A stretch of 64,000 bases of DNA from Candidatus Aminicenantota bacterium (GTDB lineage Bacteria > Acidobacteriota > Aminicenantia > UBA2199): assembly GCA_016934745.1 (NCBI GenBank), contig JAFGSF010000006.1:1-64000 (forward strand), written 5' to 3'. Shown piece after piece: positions 48,187 to 56,906 of the stretch (position 1 is the first letter of the stretch; each line of letters starts with the position of its first letter). The notes under the pieces were generated by a model that saw only the letters and a list, made by a program, of their open reading frames with translations, did not search any database and was not told where the DNA came from. A program made the position numbers and the translations under genes.

Positions 48187-49338
48187 TTAAGCGCCCAGCA
48201 TTTTCGCAAGGTTCTTCATGGATAATGCGGCCTGCTGGTCCATGTAAACCTGGGCCCGCTTCAAGGCCTTTTGCTGCAATTCGCGGTAGAAACTCTCATC
48301 GGTGCCGATGTGTTCGATGTCCTGCCGGTAAATGGATGCCAGTTTGCCGATTCCAGCGGCTGCCAATTCAGCGGCATCCACCTCCACCCGGATCCCGCTG
48401 TCAGCGAGTGCTTCGGGGATGCCGCCCAGGGAATTGGCCACAGTGGGAATGCCGTTTGCCGCCGCTTCCAGAATGACCCGGGGAAAACCTTCTTCGATCA
48501 GCGAGGGAGCCAGTAGCAGTCCGATGGAATCATAGAAGCGCTTAGAATCGCGATTGTCGCCCCATACATGCAAATTTCCGGGAATCCTGGCAAAACCATG
48601 GGTATAGTATTGGCCGATGACTATGAAATCCCGATCGGGAAGATCCACTACCAAACGATTAAAGATGTCGTCACCTTTATGCCGCCCTGCCGAATAGTAA
48701 CCTACAGGGTCATTTTGGCGCCCGCTTTGTTTCAGCCGGTATTTTTCCAGATCAAAAAGGGGATACCATGGATCGGCATCAAGCCCGAGCTCTTTTTTGA
48801 TCTTGGCCTGCATGAAACCGCTTACCGCGAACAGCTTTCTTTTTTTCAGGGATTTTATCAGGAATGGAACCTGTTGATAAGGCGACAGGTAAGCCGGCGA
48901 ATGGAAAAAATGGGCGCCGGGAAGGCCCAGTGTCAAACCCGGCAGCATTGATAGGAAATCATCATCGACCGTGAGCAGATAATTTATTTTTTTTTCTGCT
49001 ATTTTTTGGTTCATTAGTTTCAGGATATAGCCGTGATTTGCAAACAGCTCGGTTTGATCGAATGGCAATAATTCTGCGTGGACGGCGATGTGACCCATCA
49101 TGTAAGAAAATGATTGCAGTTTCTTGCCCTGCAACTCCGGAGCGTGCTGCCGGACGGCCTGGTAAAAAATATTTTGTTTAAAAGGTTCATTGGTACTATA
49201 GGTCAAAATGACCGTTTCATGTCCCTGCGTTGCGAGAAATTCGAGCAATTCCAGGCTGGAAACGGAAACCCCGTCACAGAGAACCGGATTAAAGCGATTA
49301 ATGTTCAGATAGGCAATGTTTAGCTTTTTCTTTTTCAT
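48187..49338 (-). CDS. Glycosyltransferase, GT4-like
   Basis: 383 residues. The C-terminal donor-binding region has the E-x7-E motif in PSLIEEGFPRVILEAAANG and the following GIPTVANSLGGIPEAL, typical of GT4-type GT-B enzymes; the N-terminal region opens with NIAYLNINRFNPVLCDGVSVS, where the nucleotide-sugar glycosyltransferase loop is less clear. Donor and acceptor unknown. It opens the minus-strand unit with two radical SAM genes; glycosylation of the peptide product is possible but only contextual. Confidence 0.75.
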   Translation of the reverse strand: MKKKKLNIAYLNINRFNPVLCDGVSVSSLELLEFLATQGHETVILTYSTNEPFKQNIFYQAVRQHAPELQGKKLQSFSYMMGHIAVHAELLPFDQTELFANHGYILKLMNQKIAEKKINYLLTVDDDFLSMLPGLTLGLPGAHFFHSPAYLSPYQQVPFLIKSLKKRKLFAVSGFMQAKIKKELGLDADPWYPLFDLEKYRLKQSGRQNDPVGYYSAGRHKGDDIFNRLVVDLPDRDFIVIGQYYTHGFARIPGNLHVWGDNRDSKRFYDSIGLLLAPSLIEEGFPRVILEAAANGIPTVANSLGGIPEALADSGIRVEVDAAELAAAGIGKLASIYRQDIEHIGTDESFYRELQQKALKRAQVYMDQQAALSMKNLAKMLGA

Positions 49339-49449
49339 CCCGGTTATTGAATGTTTAAAAAAATATCTTTGTTGAACACCCGGATATTTTATGGGAAATT
49401 GGGACGGGTTTCAATAGGTGGTTCCCGATCGGAAGGCCTTTACTTTTAT

Positions 49450-50085
49450 ATGGCGGCTATGATACAAAGAAAGATGCAAAACCAATCTCAAGAAGCGTTT
49501 GTCAGGCTGAATTTCGAACAGAGTACGGGCGATTGGCTTGCCTGGCGTCGCGGCGGCATCGGCGCTTCCGACGCCCCGGTGGTTATGGGCCTGTCGCCCT
49601 GGCAGAAGGAAGGCGAACTGCTCTTGCTCAAGACGGGGCAGAAGGCCGAGCGTCCGGCCAATGGCGCCATGGAACGCGGCAAGCGGCTCGAACCGGTGGC
49701 CCGGCAGGCTTATGTCGCTCACACCGGCATCGCCGTGGAGCCGGTGTGCGTCCAGTCGCGCCGGCATGACTGGATGCGCGCCAGCCTGGACGGCTTGAGC
49801 GCCGACGGGCAGCATGTTCTGGAGATCAAGTGTCCGGGAGAAAAGGATCACTCGCTGGCCGCCGGCGGCCGCGTGCCCGAAAAATACTTCCCTCAACTGC
49901 AACATATCCTGGCCGTCACCGGTCTGGCTGAGATCCATTACTGGAGCTTCCGCTTCGACCACACCGTGCTGCTGAAGGTGGAAAGGGACGAATCTTTTAT
50001 CGCAGGCCTGATAGAAAAAGAGATTGATTTCTGGACGAAGGTCTGCGCGACCGCAGACGGGCTTGCCGCGTTTACTGCTTCATAG
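49450..50085 (+). CDS. YqaJ-like exonuclease/recombinase domain protein
   Basis: About 211 residues from ATG 49450 (49459 or 49474 possible). Motifs WLAWRRGGIGASDAPVVMG, ERGKRLEPVARQAY, and ASLDGLS..HVLEIKCPG show the lambda-exonuclease-like fold with the D...E-x-K active site. YqaJ proteins process DNA ends in phage-type recombination. No other phage gene is nearby, so it may be a remnant or a free-standing repair gene. Confidence 0.75.
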   Translation: MAAMIQRKMQNQSQEAFVRLNFEQSTGDWLAWRRGGIGASDAPVVMGLSPWQKEGELLLLKTGQKAERPANGAMERGKRLEPVARQAYVAHTGIAVEPVCVQSRRHDWMRASLDGLSADGQHVLEIKCPGEKDHSLAAGGRVPEKYFPQLQHILAVTGLAEIHYWSFRFDHTVLLKVERDESFIAGLIEKEIDFWTKVCATADGLAAFTAS

Positions 50086-50221
50086 AACCCCGTACCATCC
50101 GGCTGAAACCCGGCAGTTTCATTGAAAGGAACGAGGCTTCTCAAATTTGTAGTACTAGCATATGAACCTTTTTCCGATTAATTTCGTTAACTATTCCTGT
50201 ATTCTTCAAGAGAGGTATCGC

Positions 50222-51310
50222 ATGAAGATGAAAAAAGTGCTGATCAGCGGATTTCTTGTGCTGTTGGTCGTGGTGGCCCTGTTTTTTCTTTTCTCCTCCA
50301 AGAACGATAAAAATGGCGGCCTGAAATTTGTTGCGGTTAAGAAAGGAGACATTTCGGAAAAGGCATTGGCGGTGGGCACCATTGAGCCGGAAAAGGAGAT
50401 CAAGGTGAAATCGACCATCCCGGGCTTGGTCGAGGAAGTATACTTCAAAATCGGTGATTGGGTCGAAAAGGACAAGCCCCTGTTCAAGATATCCCCCAAT
50501 CCCACCCCCCTGGAGTATGTCGAAGCCCGGCGCAACATGGAAGTCGCAGAAATTCTCATGGAAAAAATCCGCAATGAGCGGGACCGCAAGGTGAAGATGT
50601 ACAAGGCACAGTTGGTTTCGGATTCGGAAATGGAAGAAACCGAGTCGCGCTTCAATGAAATTTCATTGCGTTACAAGATGGCCCAGGAGCGCTTCGAATT
50701 GCTGGAAAAAGGCCGGATCCAGATGATCAATCGTTCGGTGGATTCCATCGTGAAATCGCCGATGTCGGGGATCGTCCTGCAGCAGGACGCTTTCGAGGGC
50801 GACGCCGTGGTGCCCCTGACCAATTTCCAGCCTGGCACCGAAATGTGTTCCATGGCCGACATGAGACTGCTGCGCTTCAAGGGCAAGGTCGACGAGATCG
50901 ATGTCGGCAAACTGCTGCCGGGCATGATTGCCGACATCCAGGTCGGAGCGCTGCTCGACGCCAAGGTGACGGGCCGCCTGGAGCGCATCTATCCCAAGGC
51001 CGAGAAGGATGGCAATGCCACCATGTTCGGTCTCGAAATCGCCATTATCGATGCCGGCAAGGTCACTCTGCGCGCCGGCTATTCGGCCACGGCCTATCTC
51101 AAGATCAAGGATAAAAAAGATATCCTGATCATCCCCGAACGCCTGATCACCTTTGAAAACGACCAGCGTTTTGTGGAAACGATGCGCGACGGCAAAATCG
51201 AAAAGAAGCAGGTCCAGGTCGGGCTTTCCGACGGCTTGAATATCGAGATCGTTTCCGGCTTGAAGGCCGGCGAGCAGGTAGTGGAGCGGCCGCCCAGAGA
51301 GATCGAATGA
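50222..51310 (+). CDS. MacA/HlyD-type periplasmic adaptor protein
   Basis: 362 residues from ATG 50222 behind AGAGAGG. N-terminal membrane anchor (about 5-25), lipoyl-like halves (GTIEPEKEIKVKSTIPGLVEEVYFK and SPMSGIVLQQDAF), an intervening coiled coil (about 110-175, EMEETESRFNEISLRYKMAQ) and β-barrel parts. It links the inner-membrane MacB-type permeases encoded next to an outer-membrane channel. Overlaps the first permease gene by 4 nt. Confidence 0.88.
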   Translation: MKMKKVLISGFLVLLVVVALFFLFSSKNDKNGGLKFVAVKKGDISEKALAVGTIEPEKEIKVKSTIPGLVEEVYFKIGDWVEKDKPLFKISPNPTPLEYVEARRNMEVAEILMEKIRNERDRKVKMYKAQLVSDSEMEETESRFNEISLRYKMAQERFELLEKGRIQMINRSVDSIVKSPMSGIVLQQDAFEGDAVVPLTNFQPGTEMCSMADMRLLRFKGKVDEIDVGKLLPGMIADIQVGALLDAKVTGRLERIYPKAEKDGNATMFGLEIAIIDAGKVTLRAGYSATAYLKIKDKKDILIIPERLITFENDQRFVETMRDGKIEKKQVQVGLSDGLNIEIVSGLKAGEQVVERPPREIE

Positions 51311-52533
51311 TCCTGGCTTTTTTCCGCAACTTGTTCCGCGACCTGGTGCGCCAACCGTTGCGGACCTTCCTGACCCTTTCCGGTGTGACCTGGGGGACCT
51401 TCGCCGTGATCCTGCTGCTGGCCTTCGGCAGCGGCATCGGCAAGCAGCAAATGAAGGAATTCCGTGGGCTCGGCCAGAGCATTATCCTGGTGTTTCCCGG
51501 GCAGACCACGATGAGCCATAACGGTCTGCCCAAAGGCCGGCACATACAGGTCACGCCCGATGAACTGCGCCTGCTTCCCGCCCGCGTGCCCGGCATCCGC
51601 GCCCTTTCGCCGGAATTCATATCGAGCCGCAACATCCGCTATGGCCGCGAACAGCTGCTCAATACCGTGCGCGGCGTCGATGTGTCCTTTGAAAGTATCC
51701 GCAACACCATCCCGGCCCGGGGCCGCTTCCTCAATGAGCACGATGTGCAGCAGCGCCGGCGCAATTGCTTCCTGGGTGCGACCATCGCCAAGAACCTCTT
51801 CAAGGACATGGATGCGGTCGGCAAGCGGGTGATGATCGGGGGCGTCCCATTCACTGTCGTCGGCGTAATGATCGAAAAGAGCCAGAGCAGCAATTACAAC
51901 GGCCAACGGGACACCCATTGTGTTTTCATGCCCTGGACCACCTACAGGACCCTGTACGGCGAGAAATATGTCCGGAACTTTATTGTCCAGCCCAGCGATC
52001 CGGCCTTGTCCAAGCAGACCATCGCCGCCATGCGCAATTATTTCGGTGAGCGCCTGGGGTTCAATGCCAAGGACAAGGACGCATTGTTCGTTTGGGATTT
52101 TTCCGATTTTGAACGGCAGTTCAACATGTTTTTTACGGCATTCAATATTTTTCTGGGCATCATCGGCTCCTTTACACTGCTGGTTGGCGGCGTAGGCGTG
52201 GCTTCGATCATGCTGGTAGTGGTGGAGGAACGGGTGCGGGAGATCGGTATCAAGCTGGCGGTCGGCGCCAAGCGTCGCGCCATCATGTGGCAGTTTTTTG
52301 CCGAAGCCAATTGCATCATCCTGATCGGCGGCGCCATCGGTTTTTTGCTGGCGGCATTGCTGCTGGCCCTACTGCCGGCCAAACAATTAGAGGAGTATAT
52401 AGGCATCCCCAAGCTCAATCCCCTGGTCGGGATCGTCACCGTACTGATCCTCTTGGCCATCGGCACCCTTTCCGGCCTGACGCCGGCGCGCCGGGCCGCG
52501 GCCACTGACCCGATCGTGGCACTGAGGAAGTAA
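51307..52533 (+). CDS. MacB/FtsX-type ABC permease
   Basis: 408 residues. N-terminal membrane segment (about 18-42), MacB periplasmic core (about 45-270), three C-terminal segments (about 280-305, 330-360, 375-395) with VVVEERVREIGIKLAVGAKRR and ending RAAATDPIVALRK. It forms a heterodimer with the permease encoded 2 nt downstream, powered by the ATPase at 53802. Confidence 0.9.
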   Translation: MILAFFRNLFRDLVRQPLRTFLTLSGVTWGTFAVILLLAFGSGIGKQQMKEFRGLGQSIILVFPGQTTMSHNGLPKGRHIQVTPDELRLLPARVPGIRALSPEFISSRNIRYGREQLLNTVRGVDVSFESIRNTIPARGRFLNEHDVQQRRRNCFLGATIAKNLFKDMDAVGKRVMIGGVPFTVVGVMIEKSQSSNYNGQRDTHCVFMPWTTYRTLYGEKYVRNFIVQPSDPALSKQTIAAMRNYFGERLGFNAKDKDALFVWDFSDFERQFNMFFTAFNIFLGIIGSFTLLVGGVGVASIMLVVVEERVREIGIKLAVGAKRRAIMWQFFAEANCIILIGGAIGFLLAALLLALLPAKQLEEYIGIPKLNPLVGIVTVLILLAIGTLSGLTPARRAAATDPIVALRK

Positions 52534-52535
52534 CC

Positions 52536-53786
52536 ATGCGCATGCAACTTCTGCATTTGTACTGGAATGAATTCCGCAAGCGTCAGAAAAAGACCAGTTT
52601 GATCACTTTCGCCATTGCCTGGGGGGCCCTGTCATTGCTGCTGTTGATGTCTTTCGGACGCGGGCTGTCCAATGCCGGCAGCGTCAGTTTCAAGGGGTTG
52701 GGCAGTACCATGATCATGGTATCCAGGGGCCAGACCAGCAAACCCTACCAGGGCCTGCCGAGCGCCCGGCGTATTCACATCCATATGGAAGATTTGGAAT
52801 TGCTCAAGCGGCAGATCCCGGGCATCGCCATGATTTCTCCCGAAGCCAACAACAGCTATAATATTTCCTATCGCGGCAAGGAGTCCAACCGCTCGGTCAA
52901 TGGCGTCTACCCCTGTTTTGCCCAGATGCGTTCCCAGGTTCCCGAAGCCGGCGGCCGCTTTATCAATAACCTGGACCAGAAAAACGCCCGCCGTGTGGCT
53001 TTTATCGGCTGGAACGCGGCAAAGGAGCTCTTCGGCAAAACCAATCCGGTCGGCAAGGAAATTCGCATCGAGCGCACGCCTTTCACCGTGGTCGGGGTCA
53101 TGAAAAAAAAACAGCAAAGCTCCACTTACCAGGGGCCCGATGCGGAAATCGTCTATATTCCTTTTTCCACCTTCTGCCAGATCGATTCCCAGCGTTTTCT
53201 GGACCGCATTCATATCCGCCCGGCCGATCCCCGGGATGCCCTGTTCATGGAGAACCAGGTGCGCCGCGTCCTGGGGCGCAAGTACCGCTTCGCCGATGAT
53301 GACCCTAATGCCGTGAACTTCTGGAACACGATCCGTGATTACGAAACCGGGGCCAAGATTTTCAAGGGAATTGAAATTTTCCTGAGCATCATCGGGGCAC
53401 TGACTTTGCTGATCGGCGCCGTGGGCGTGACCAACCTGATGTACGCCGTGGTCAAGGAACGGACCCGCGAAATCGGCATCAAAATGGCCCTGGGAGCCCG
53501 CCGGCGCCATATTGTCATGCAGTTCTTCCTGGAAACCTTCGCCATTTTTTTCAAGGGGACGCTGTGGGGAACCCTGATCGCGTTCAATATCGTCAGTCTG
53601 GTGAACCTGATTCCGGTCGGCTATGAAGATTTCGGCATCAAGGCCTATTTGCTGCGGCCGATTTTTTCGTTCGATATCCTGATTGTCTTCCTGGTGGTCC
53701 TTTGTGTTTTGGTTTTTGTTTCGGGAATTTTTCCGGCCTTGCGGGCTTCGCGGCAAAACCCCATCGAAGCCCTGCGTTATGAATAG
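52536..53786 (+). CDS. MacB/FtsX-type ABC permease
   Basis: 416 residues with the same layout as the preceding permease: membrane segment near 25-45, periplasmic domain, then three segments with VKERTREIGIKMALGARRRHI and ending RASRQNPIEALRYE. The start is 2 nt after the previous stop. Together with the adaptor and ATPase it makes an export pump for small molecules, peptides or lipoproteins. Confidence 0.9.
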   Translation: MRMQLLHLYWNEFRKRQKKTSLITFAIAWGALSLLLLMSFGRGLSNAGSVSFKGLGSTMIMVSRGQTSKPYQGLPSARRIHIHMEDLELLKRQIPGIAMISPEANNSYNISYRGKESNRSVNGVYPCFAQMRSQVPEAGGRFINNLDQKNARRVAFIGWNAAKELFGKTNPVGKEIRIERTPFTVVGVMKKKQQSSTYQGPDAEIVYIPFSTFCQIDSQRFLDRIHIRPADPRDALFMENQVRRVLGRKYRFADDDPNAVNFWNTIRDYETGAKIFKGIEIFLSIIGALTLLIGAVGVTNLMYAVVKERTREIGIKMALGARRRHIVMQFFLETFAIFFKGTLWGTLIAFNIVSLVNLIPVGYEDFGIKAYLLRPIFSFDILIVFLVVLCVLVFVSGIFPALRASRQNPIEALRYE

Positions 53787-53801
53787 CATCCGAGGTGGAT
53801 C

Positions 53802-54479
53802 ATGATCGAATTTCGCAATATTTCGAAAGTGTACAAGATGGGCGAGGTCGAATTCGTAGCCCTCAAGGGCATCTTCATTACCGTTCAGAAAGGTGAGTTC
53901 ATTTCCATCATGGGCCCCTCCGGTTCCGGGAAGTCGACCCTGATGAACATCATCGGCTGTCTTGATACGCCGAGCGAGGGTTCTTATTATCTCGAGGGTA
54001 AAAATGTTTCCGGGCTGAGCTTTGACCAGCTGTCAACCATCCGCAACCGCAAGGTCGGTTTTGTTTTCCAGAATTTCAATTTGTTGCCGTATGCCACGGC
54101 GTTTGAAAATATCGAGCTGCCGATGCTGTTCAACGGCAAGAAAGGGGCCGAACGCAAGCGTCGGGTCGACGAATTGCTGGAGATGGTGGGACTGCAGCCC
54201 TGGGCCAAGCACCGGCCTACCGAGATGTCGGGAGGGCAGCAGCAGCGGGTAGCCATCGCCCGGGCCCTGGCCATGGATCCGCCGATCATCCTGGCCGATG
54301 AGCCGACCGGCAACCTCGATTCCAAGAGCGGCCACGAGATCATGGAGATCTTTTCCCAACTCTGGAAAGGAGGACGGACCATTCTCATGGTGACCCACGA
54401 CCCGGCCATTGCCGCCTTTTCCAGAAGCACCATCCGCCTGCTGGACGGAGCCGTCCAGGAGAATGGCGCCGCACATTGA
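53802..54479 (+). CDS. ABC transporter ATP-binding protein (LolD/MacB type)
   Basis: 225 residues. Walker A GPSGSGKSTLM, Q-loop VFQNFNLLP, signature MSGGQQQRVAIARAL, Walker B IILADEPTGNLDS, switch MVTHDPAI. It is 15 nt after the second permease and energises the pump of this operon. Confidence 0.94.
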   Translation: MIEFRNISKVYKMGEVEFVALKGIFITVQKGEFISIMGPSGSGKSTLMNIIGCLDTPSEGSYYLEGKNVSGLSFDQLSTIRNRKVGFVFQNFNLLPYATAFENIELPMLFNGKKGAERKRRVDELLEMVGLQPWAKHRPTEMSGGQQQRVAIARALAMDPPIILADEPTGNLDSKSGHEIMEIFSQLWKGGRTILMVTHDPAIAAFSRSTIRLLDGAVQENGAAH

Positions 54480-54695
54480 TTCCTGCCTTGTGGTCCGTTG
54501 AAAACCAGCGCATCCTCTCCTAGGATCCATGTCCAGGCCGGCCGCATAAAAAAAGCCTTTTTTGTCAGGATTTGGTCGTGCGCTCCAGGCGTTTCATGAT
54601 CGAGAAAATGAACGCGGCTGCCATTTTTTTTGCAATCTCGACATGCTACAATATTGGCGAGCGGTCCGGATTCACACTCGGTCCCGGGAGGACTC

Positions 54696-55295
54696 ATGGT
54701 TAAACATGTTTTTTCATTTCAGCGCATGCAGCAGAACGCTGGCATTCCGTCCATGGGTGGTGGCAACGGCTGGAAAGGCAGGGCCTTGTTTCACTTCACA
54801 ATTTTCGCGGTGGCCTTCTGCATCACTACTCTCTACCACGCCATGCGCCCGATCATGCGCCTGGGCGGCATGGTCGCTTCGGGCGGCCCCTACGCCATCG
54901 ACCACCCCGCCCCATCCTGGGTGTGGGTCATGCCCCTTTCGATCATCATCGGCATGATCTGTTTCTTTTTAAACATGTTTACCGGCCCCGGTGATGACGG
55001 CATCAACCTGATGCCGCTGGCCTGGCCCGGGCTTTTCCTGTCGCTGGGCTGGAATTTCCTGGAATTCGCTTTCGCGCCGCCAGGCGGCGGTTTCTCCTGG
55101 GCCTGGCTGATCTGCGGTGTTGTTTTCGTCTTGATGGGCGGCCTGCCCCTGATCCTTGCCTTCAAACCGATACGAGAAAAGATAAAATCAAGGCTGCAAA
55201 ACGGTGCCGGGTTGGGAGCGTATGCGTTCCAGTGGCTGTTGGTCGCCGGAGGTATTGTATTGGCTATGGTTTTTTTCAACCAGATAGTTACGTAG
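54696..55295 (+). CDS. Membrane protein of unknown function
   Basis: 199 residues from ATG 54696 behind GGGAGGA. About four membrane segments (near 32-50, 75-97, 110-128, 170-195), with Met/Gly-rich linkers (PSMGGGNG, FAPPGGGFSW). No family recognised. The 216 nt before it contain no gene that I can see. Confidence 0.65.
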   Translation: MVKHVFSFQRMQQNAGIPSMGGGNGWKGRALFHFTIFAVAFCITTLYHAMRPIMRLGGMVASGGPYAIDHPAPSWVWVMPLSIIIGMICFFLNMFTGPGDDGINLMPLAWPGLFLSLGWNFLEFAFAPPGGGFSWAWLICGVVFVLMGGLPLILAFKPIREKIKSRLQNGAGLGAYAFQWLLVAGGIVLAMVFFNQIVT

Positions 55296-55311
55296 TCCAG
55301 GGGGTTGGCAT

Positions 55312-55590
55312 ATGAACAAAACGGATTCATTGCGCCAGTTGGCCAATATCGGAAAGATTACAGAAAAGAAACTCAATCAGATCGGTATTTTTAGCCGCGA
55401 AGAGTTCCTGGCCCGCGACCCTTACGACGTTTTTACCATCCTGAGGGAAAAGGTTGATCCGACCCTTTGCCGCTGCGCCCTGGCCTCGATCGTCGGCGCC
55501 AAGCTCGGCCAGCCCTGGCATCGGATTACCAAGGCGACAGCCAGGGAATATGAAAAACGCCATCCAGACCATGTCTGGGGGAAATGCTGA
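55312..55590 (+). CDS. TfoX C-terminal-like helix-hairpin-helix protein
   Basis: 92 residues. LRQLANIGKITEKKLNQIGIFSREEFL carries the helix-hairpin-helix of TfoX_C domains, followed by AYDVFTIL-type helices (here DPYDVFTILRE) and CALASIVGAKLGQPW. Such proteins are thought to bind DNA or other proteins; the role is unknown. Its end overlaps or abuts the alkyltransferase-like gene. Confidence 0.75.
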   Translation: MNKTDSLRQLANIGKITEKKLNQIGIFSREEFLARDPYDVFTILREKVDPTLCRCALASIVGAKLGQPWHRITKATAREYEKRHPDHVWGKC

Positions 55591-55659
55591 TTGGCGCAGC
55601 CCGGATTACGCTATTCCACGCGAGTCCGAACGCCCCGTTCCCCAAGGCTTTCGTCAGGC

Positions 55660-56016
55660 ATGGACCCGTTTTGTGCAGCGGTCCGGTCATTGATTGCTTC
55701 CATTCCAACCGGAACAGTAGCCACCTACGGCCAGATCGCCCGTCTGGCCGGCAAGCCCCGGGGCGCGCGCCAGGTGTCCTGGGTGCTCCATTCCCAGTCC
55801 GGAAAATACAAGCTGCCCTGGCAACGGGTGATTGGCGTCAAGGGCCGGATCTCATTGCCGTTGCATCGGGGTTTTTTTGAACAGCGGCGCCTCTTACGGC
55901 AGGAAGGAATCGATGTGGACAATCGCGGCAGCGTGGATTTGAAAAAATTCCGTTGGCCCGGGCCGGGTGAAACGCTCCCAGCTAAAAAAAAAGGGACCGG
56001 CCGGGCCGGTCCCTGA
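55660..56016 (+). CDS. Alkyltransferase-like protein (MGMT family without catalytic Cys)
   Basis: 118 residues from ATG 55660 (an in-frame TTG at 55591 would add 23 residues). IPTGTVATYGQIARLAGKPRGARQV is the DNA-binding helix region of O6-alkylguanine methyltransferases. In place of the P-C-H-R-V active site it has LPWQRVIG, so the acceptor Cys is Trp, as in ATL proteins, which mark alkylated bases for nucleotide excision repair. This fits with uvrC elsewhere in the window. The last 11 residues are encoded by the terminator hairpin. Confidence 0.82.
   Translation: MDPFCAAVRSLIASIPTGTVATYGQIARLAGKPRGARQVSWVLHSQSGKYKLPWQRVIGVKGRISLPLHRGFFEQRRLLRQEGIDVDNRGSVDLKKFRWPGPGETLPAKKKGTGRAGP
55993..56013. 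terminator. Bidirectional rho-independent terminator overlapping a gene end
   Basis: A 21-nt near-perfect palindrome (GGGACCGGCC / GGCCGGTCCC around one base), preceded by nine A on the plus strand, which read as nine T after the hairpin on the minus strand. It ends the minus-strand DUF4097 genes and probably the plus-strand operon. Confidence 0.85.
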
Positions 56017-56033
56017 AATTTTTCAAAAACGGT

Positions 56034-56894
56034 CTATTTTGCTTTGCGCAGCAGGATATCGCCGTTGAATGTTTTCAAGGTGATTTCCTGGCCGCCGCCG
56101 TTGATGGAGCCGTAAACGGTCTTGTCAATTTTTACCTTGTAACGGCCGCCGTGGCTGCGCTTGTCCTCGATGGTTTTTTCGGTCTTGCTCTGCAACCCGA
56201 GTTCGAAATCGCTGTAGATCTCGCCATGGTTGTCGATCTTGAGCTTGAAGTTGGCCTTGGTCGAGGCGGGCACAGTGATATCCACATCGCCGTTGAGTGT
56301 GATCAGCGACAGCGGTGTCTTGCCGTCGAGCCGGGTGAAGGTGGCTGTGACATCACCGTTCACGGTTTGAGCCACGACTGAACCCGCCATGCGCGACAGG
56401 ACGATGCCGCCGTTGACGTTGGATACCTCGACATTAGCGCTGACATTCTCCACCTGGATAGTGCCGCCGTTGACCGTATGCAGTTCTAGAGCGGCGTTCG
56501 CCGGGACCTGGATAAAGAGATCGGTATCCATTTTCCAGGCGGCGACACTGATCTCAATGATGTTCTTACTTTCCTCGACCTCCAGTCCGCCGCCGCTGGC
56601 CTTCAGGCGCATCATGCCGGCATGTTTGCTTTGTTTTTCATCGCGGTTTTTGTCTTCCGCCTCATCTTCGTCGATGACATGGGCGCGCGGCTTGGTCTCA
56701 ATGATCACTTCCTTGCCTTCATAGCCCTTGACCACGATACCGCCGTTGATCAGGTGAGCCTTGACCAGGCCGGCTTTGCCCGGATCACTGAACGGAACAA
56801 CGACACGGTCGCCGGTATTATCCAGGCTCCACACTGCGGTCGTGGCCACGGCCAGGACCAGAATCGTGAAAAAAAATCTCTTCATGGTTTTCAT
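56034..56894 (-). CDS. DUF4097-family protein, secreted
   Basis: 286 residues. Signal peptide (about 1-23, ending TTAVWS). The mature part consists of β-helix-like turns with recurring NGG and NGD segments (TVNGGTIQVENVSANVEVSN, TVNGDVT, TLNGDVDI, TFNGDILL), typical of DUF4097/adhesin-like putative β-helix proteins. Function unknown. It follows a related paralogue at 56907 by 12 nt. Confidence 0.75.
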   Translation of the reverse strand: MKTMKRFFFTILVLAVATTAVWSLDNTGDRVVVPFSDPGKAGLVKAHLINGGIVVKGYEGKEVIIETKPRAHVIDEDEAEDKNRDEKQSKHAGMMRLKASGGGLEVEESKNIIEISVAAWKMDTDLFIQVPANAALELHTVNGGTIQVENVSANVEVSNVNGGIVLSRMAGSVVAQTVNGDVTATFTRLDGKTPLSLITLNGDVDITVPASTKANFKLKIDNHGEIYSDFELGLQSKTEKTIEDKRSHGGRYKVKIDKTVYGSINGGGQEITLKTFNGDILLRKAK

Positions 56895-56906
56895 ATTTAA
56901 TCTCCT

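Larger units (their letters stand above)
31343..49338. other. RiPP-like peptide modification island
   Basis: About 18 kb in five transcription units holding seven radical SAM proteins, three PqqD-type domains, three HPr-kinase-like domains, two S24/S26-type peptidases, one sulfotransferase, one methyltransferase, one glycosyltransferase, a YkgJ-like protein and three short Cys-containing peptides. That combination is the hallmark of ribosomally made, post-translationally modified peptides. Confidence 0.75.

Noticed and set aside
49450..50085. Prophage remnant around the YqaJ-like gene
   Set aside because: No capsid, tail, integrase, Erf/Bet or att-like repeats nearby; the next genes are an ordinary export operon.
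52632..53789. 385-codon minus-strand frame opposite the second MacB-type permease
   Set aside because: His/Asp/Gln-rich shadow of a conserved permease; no start signal.
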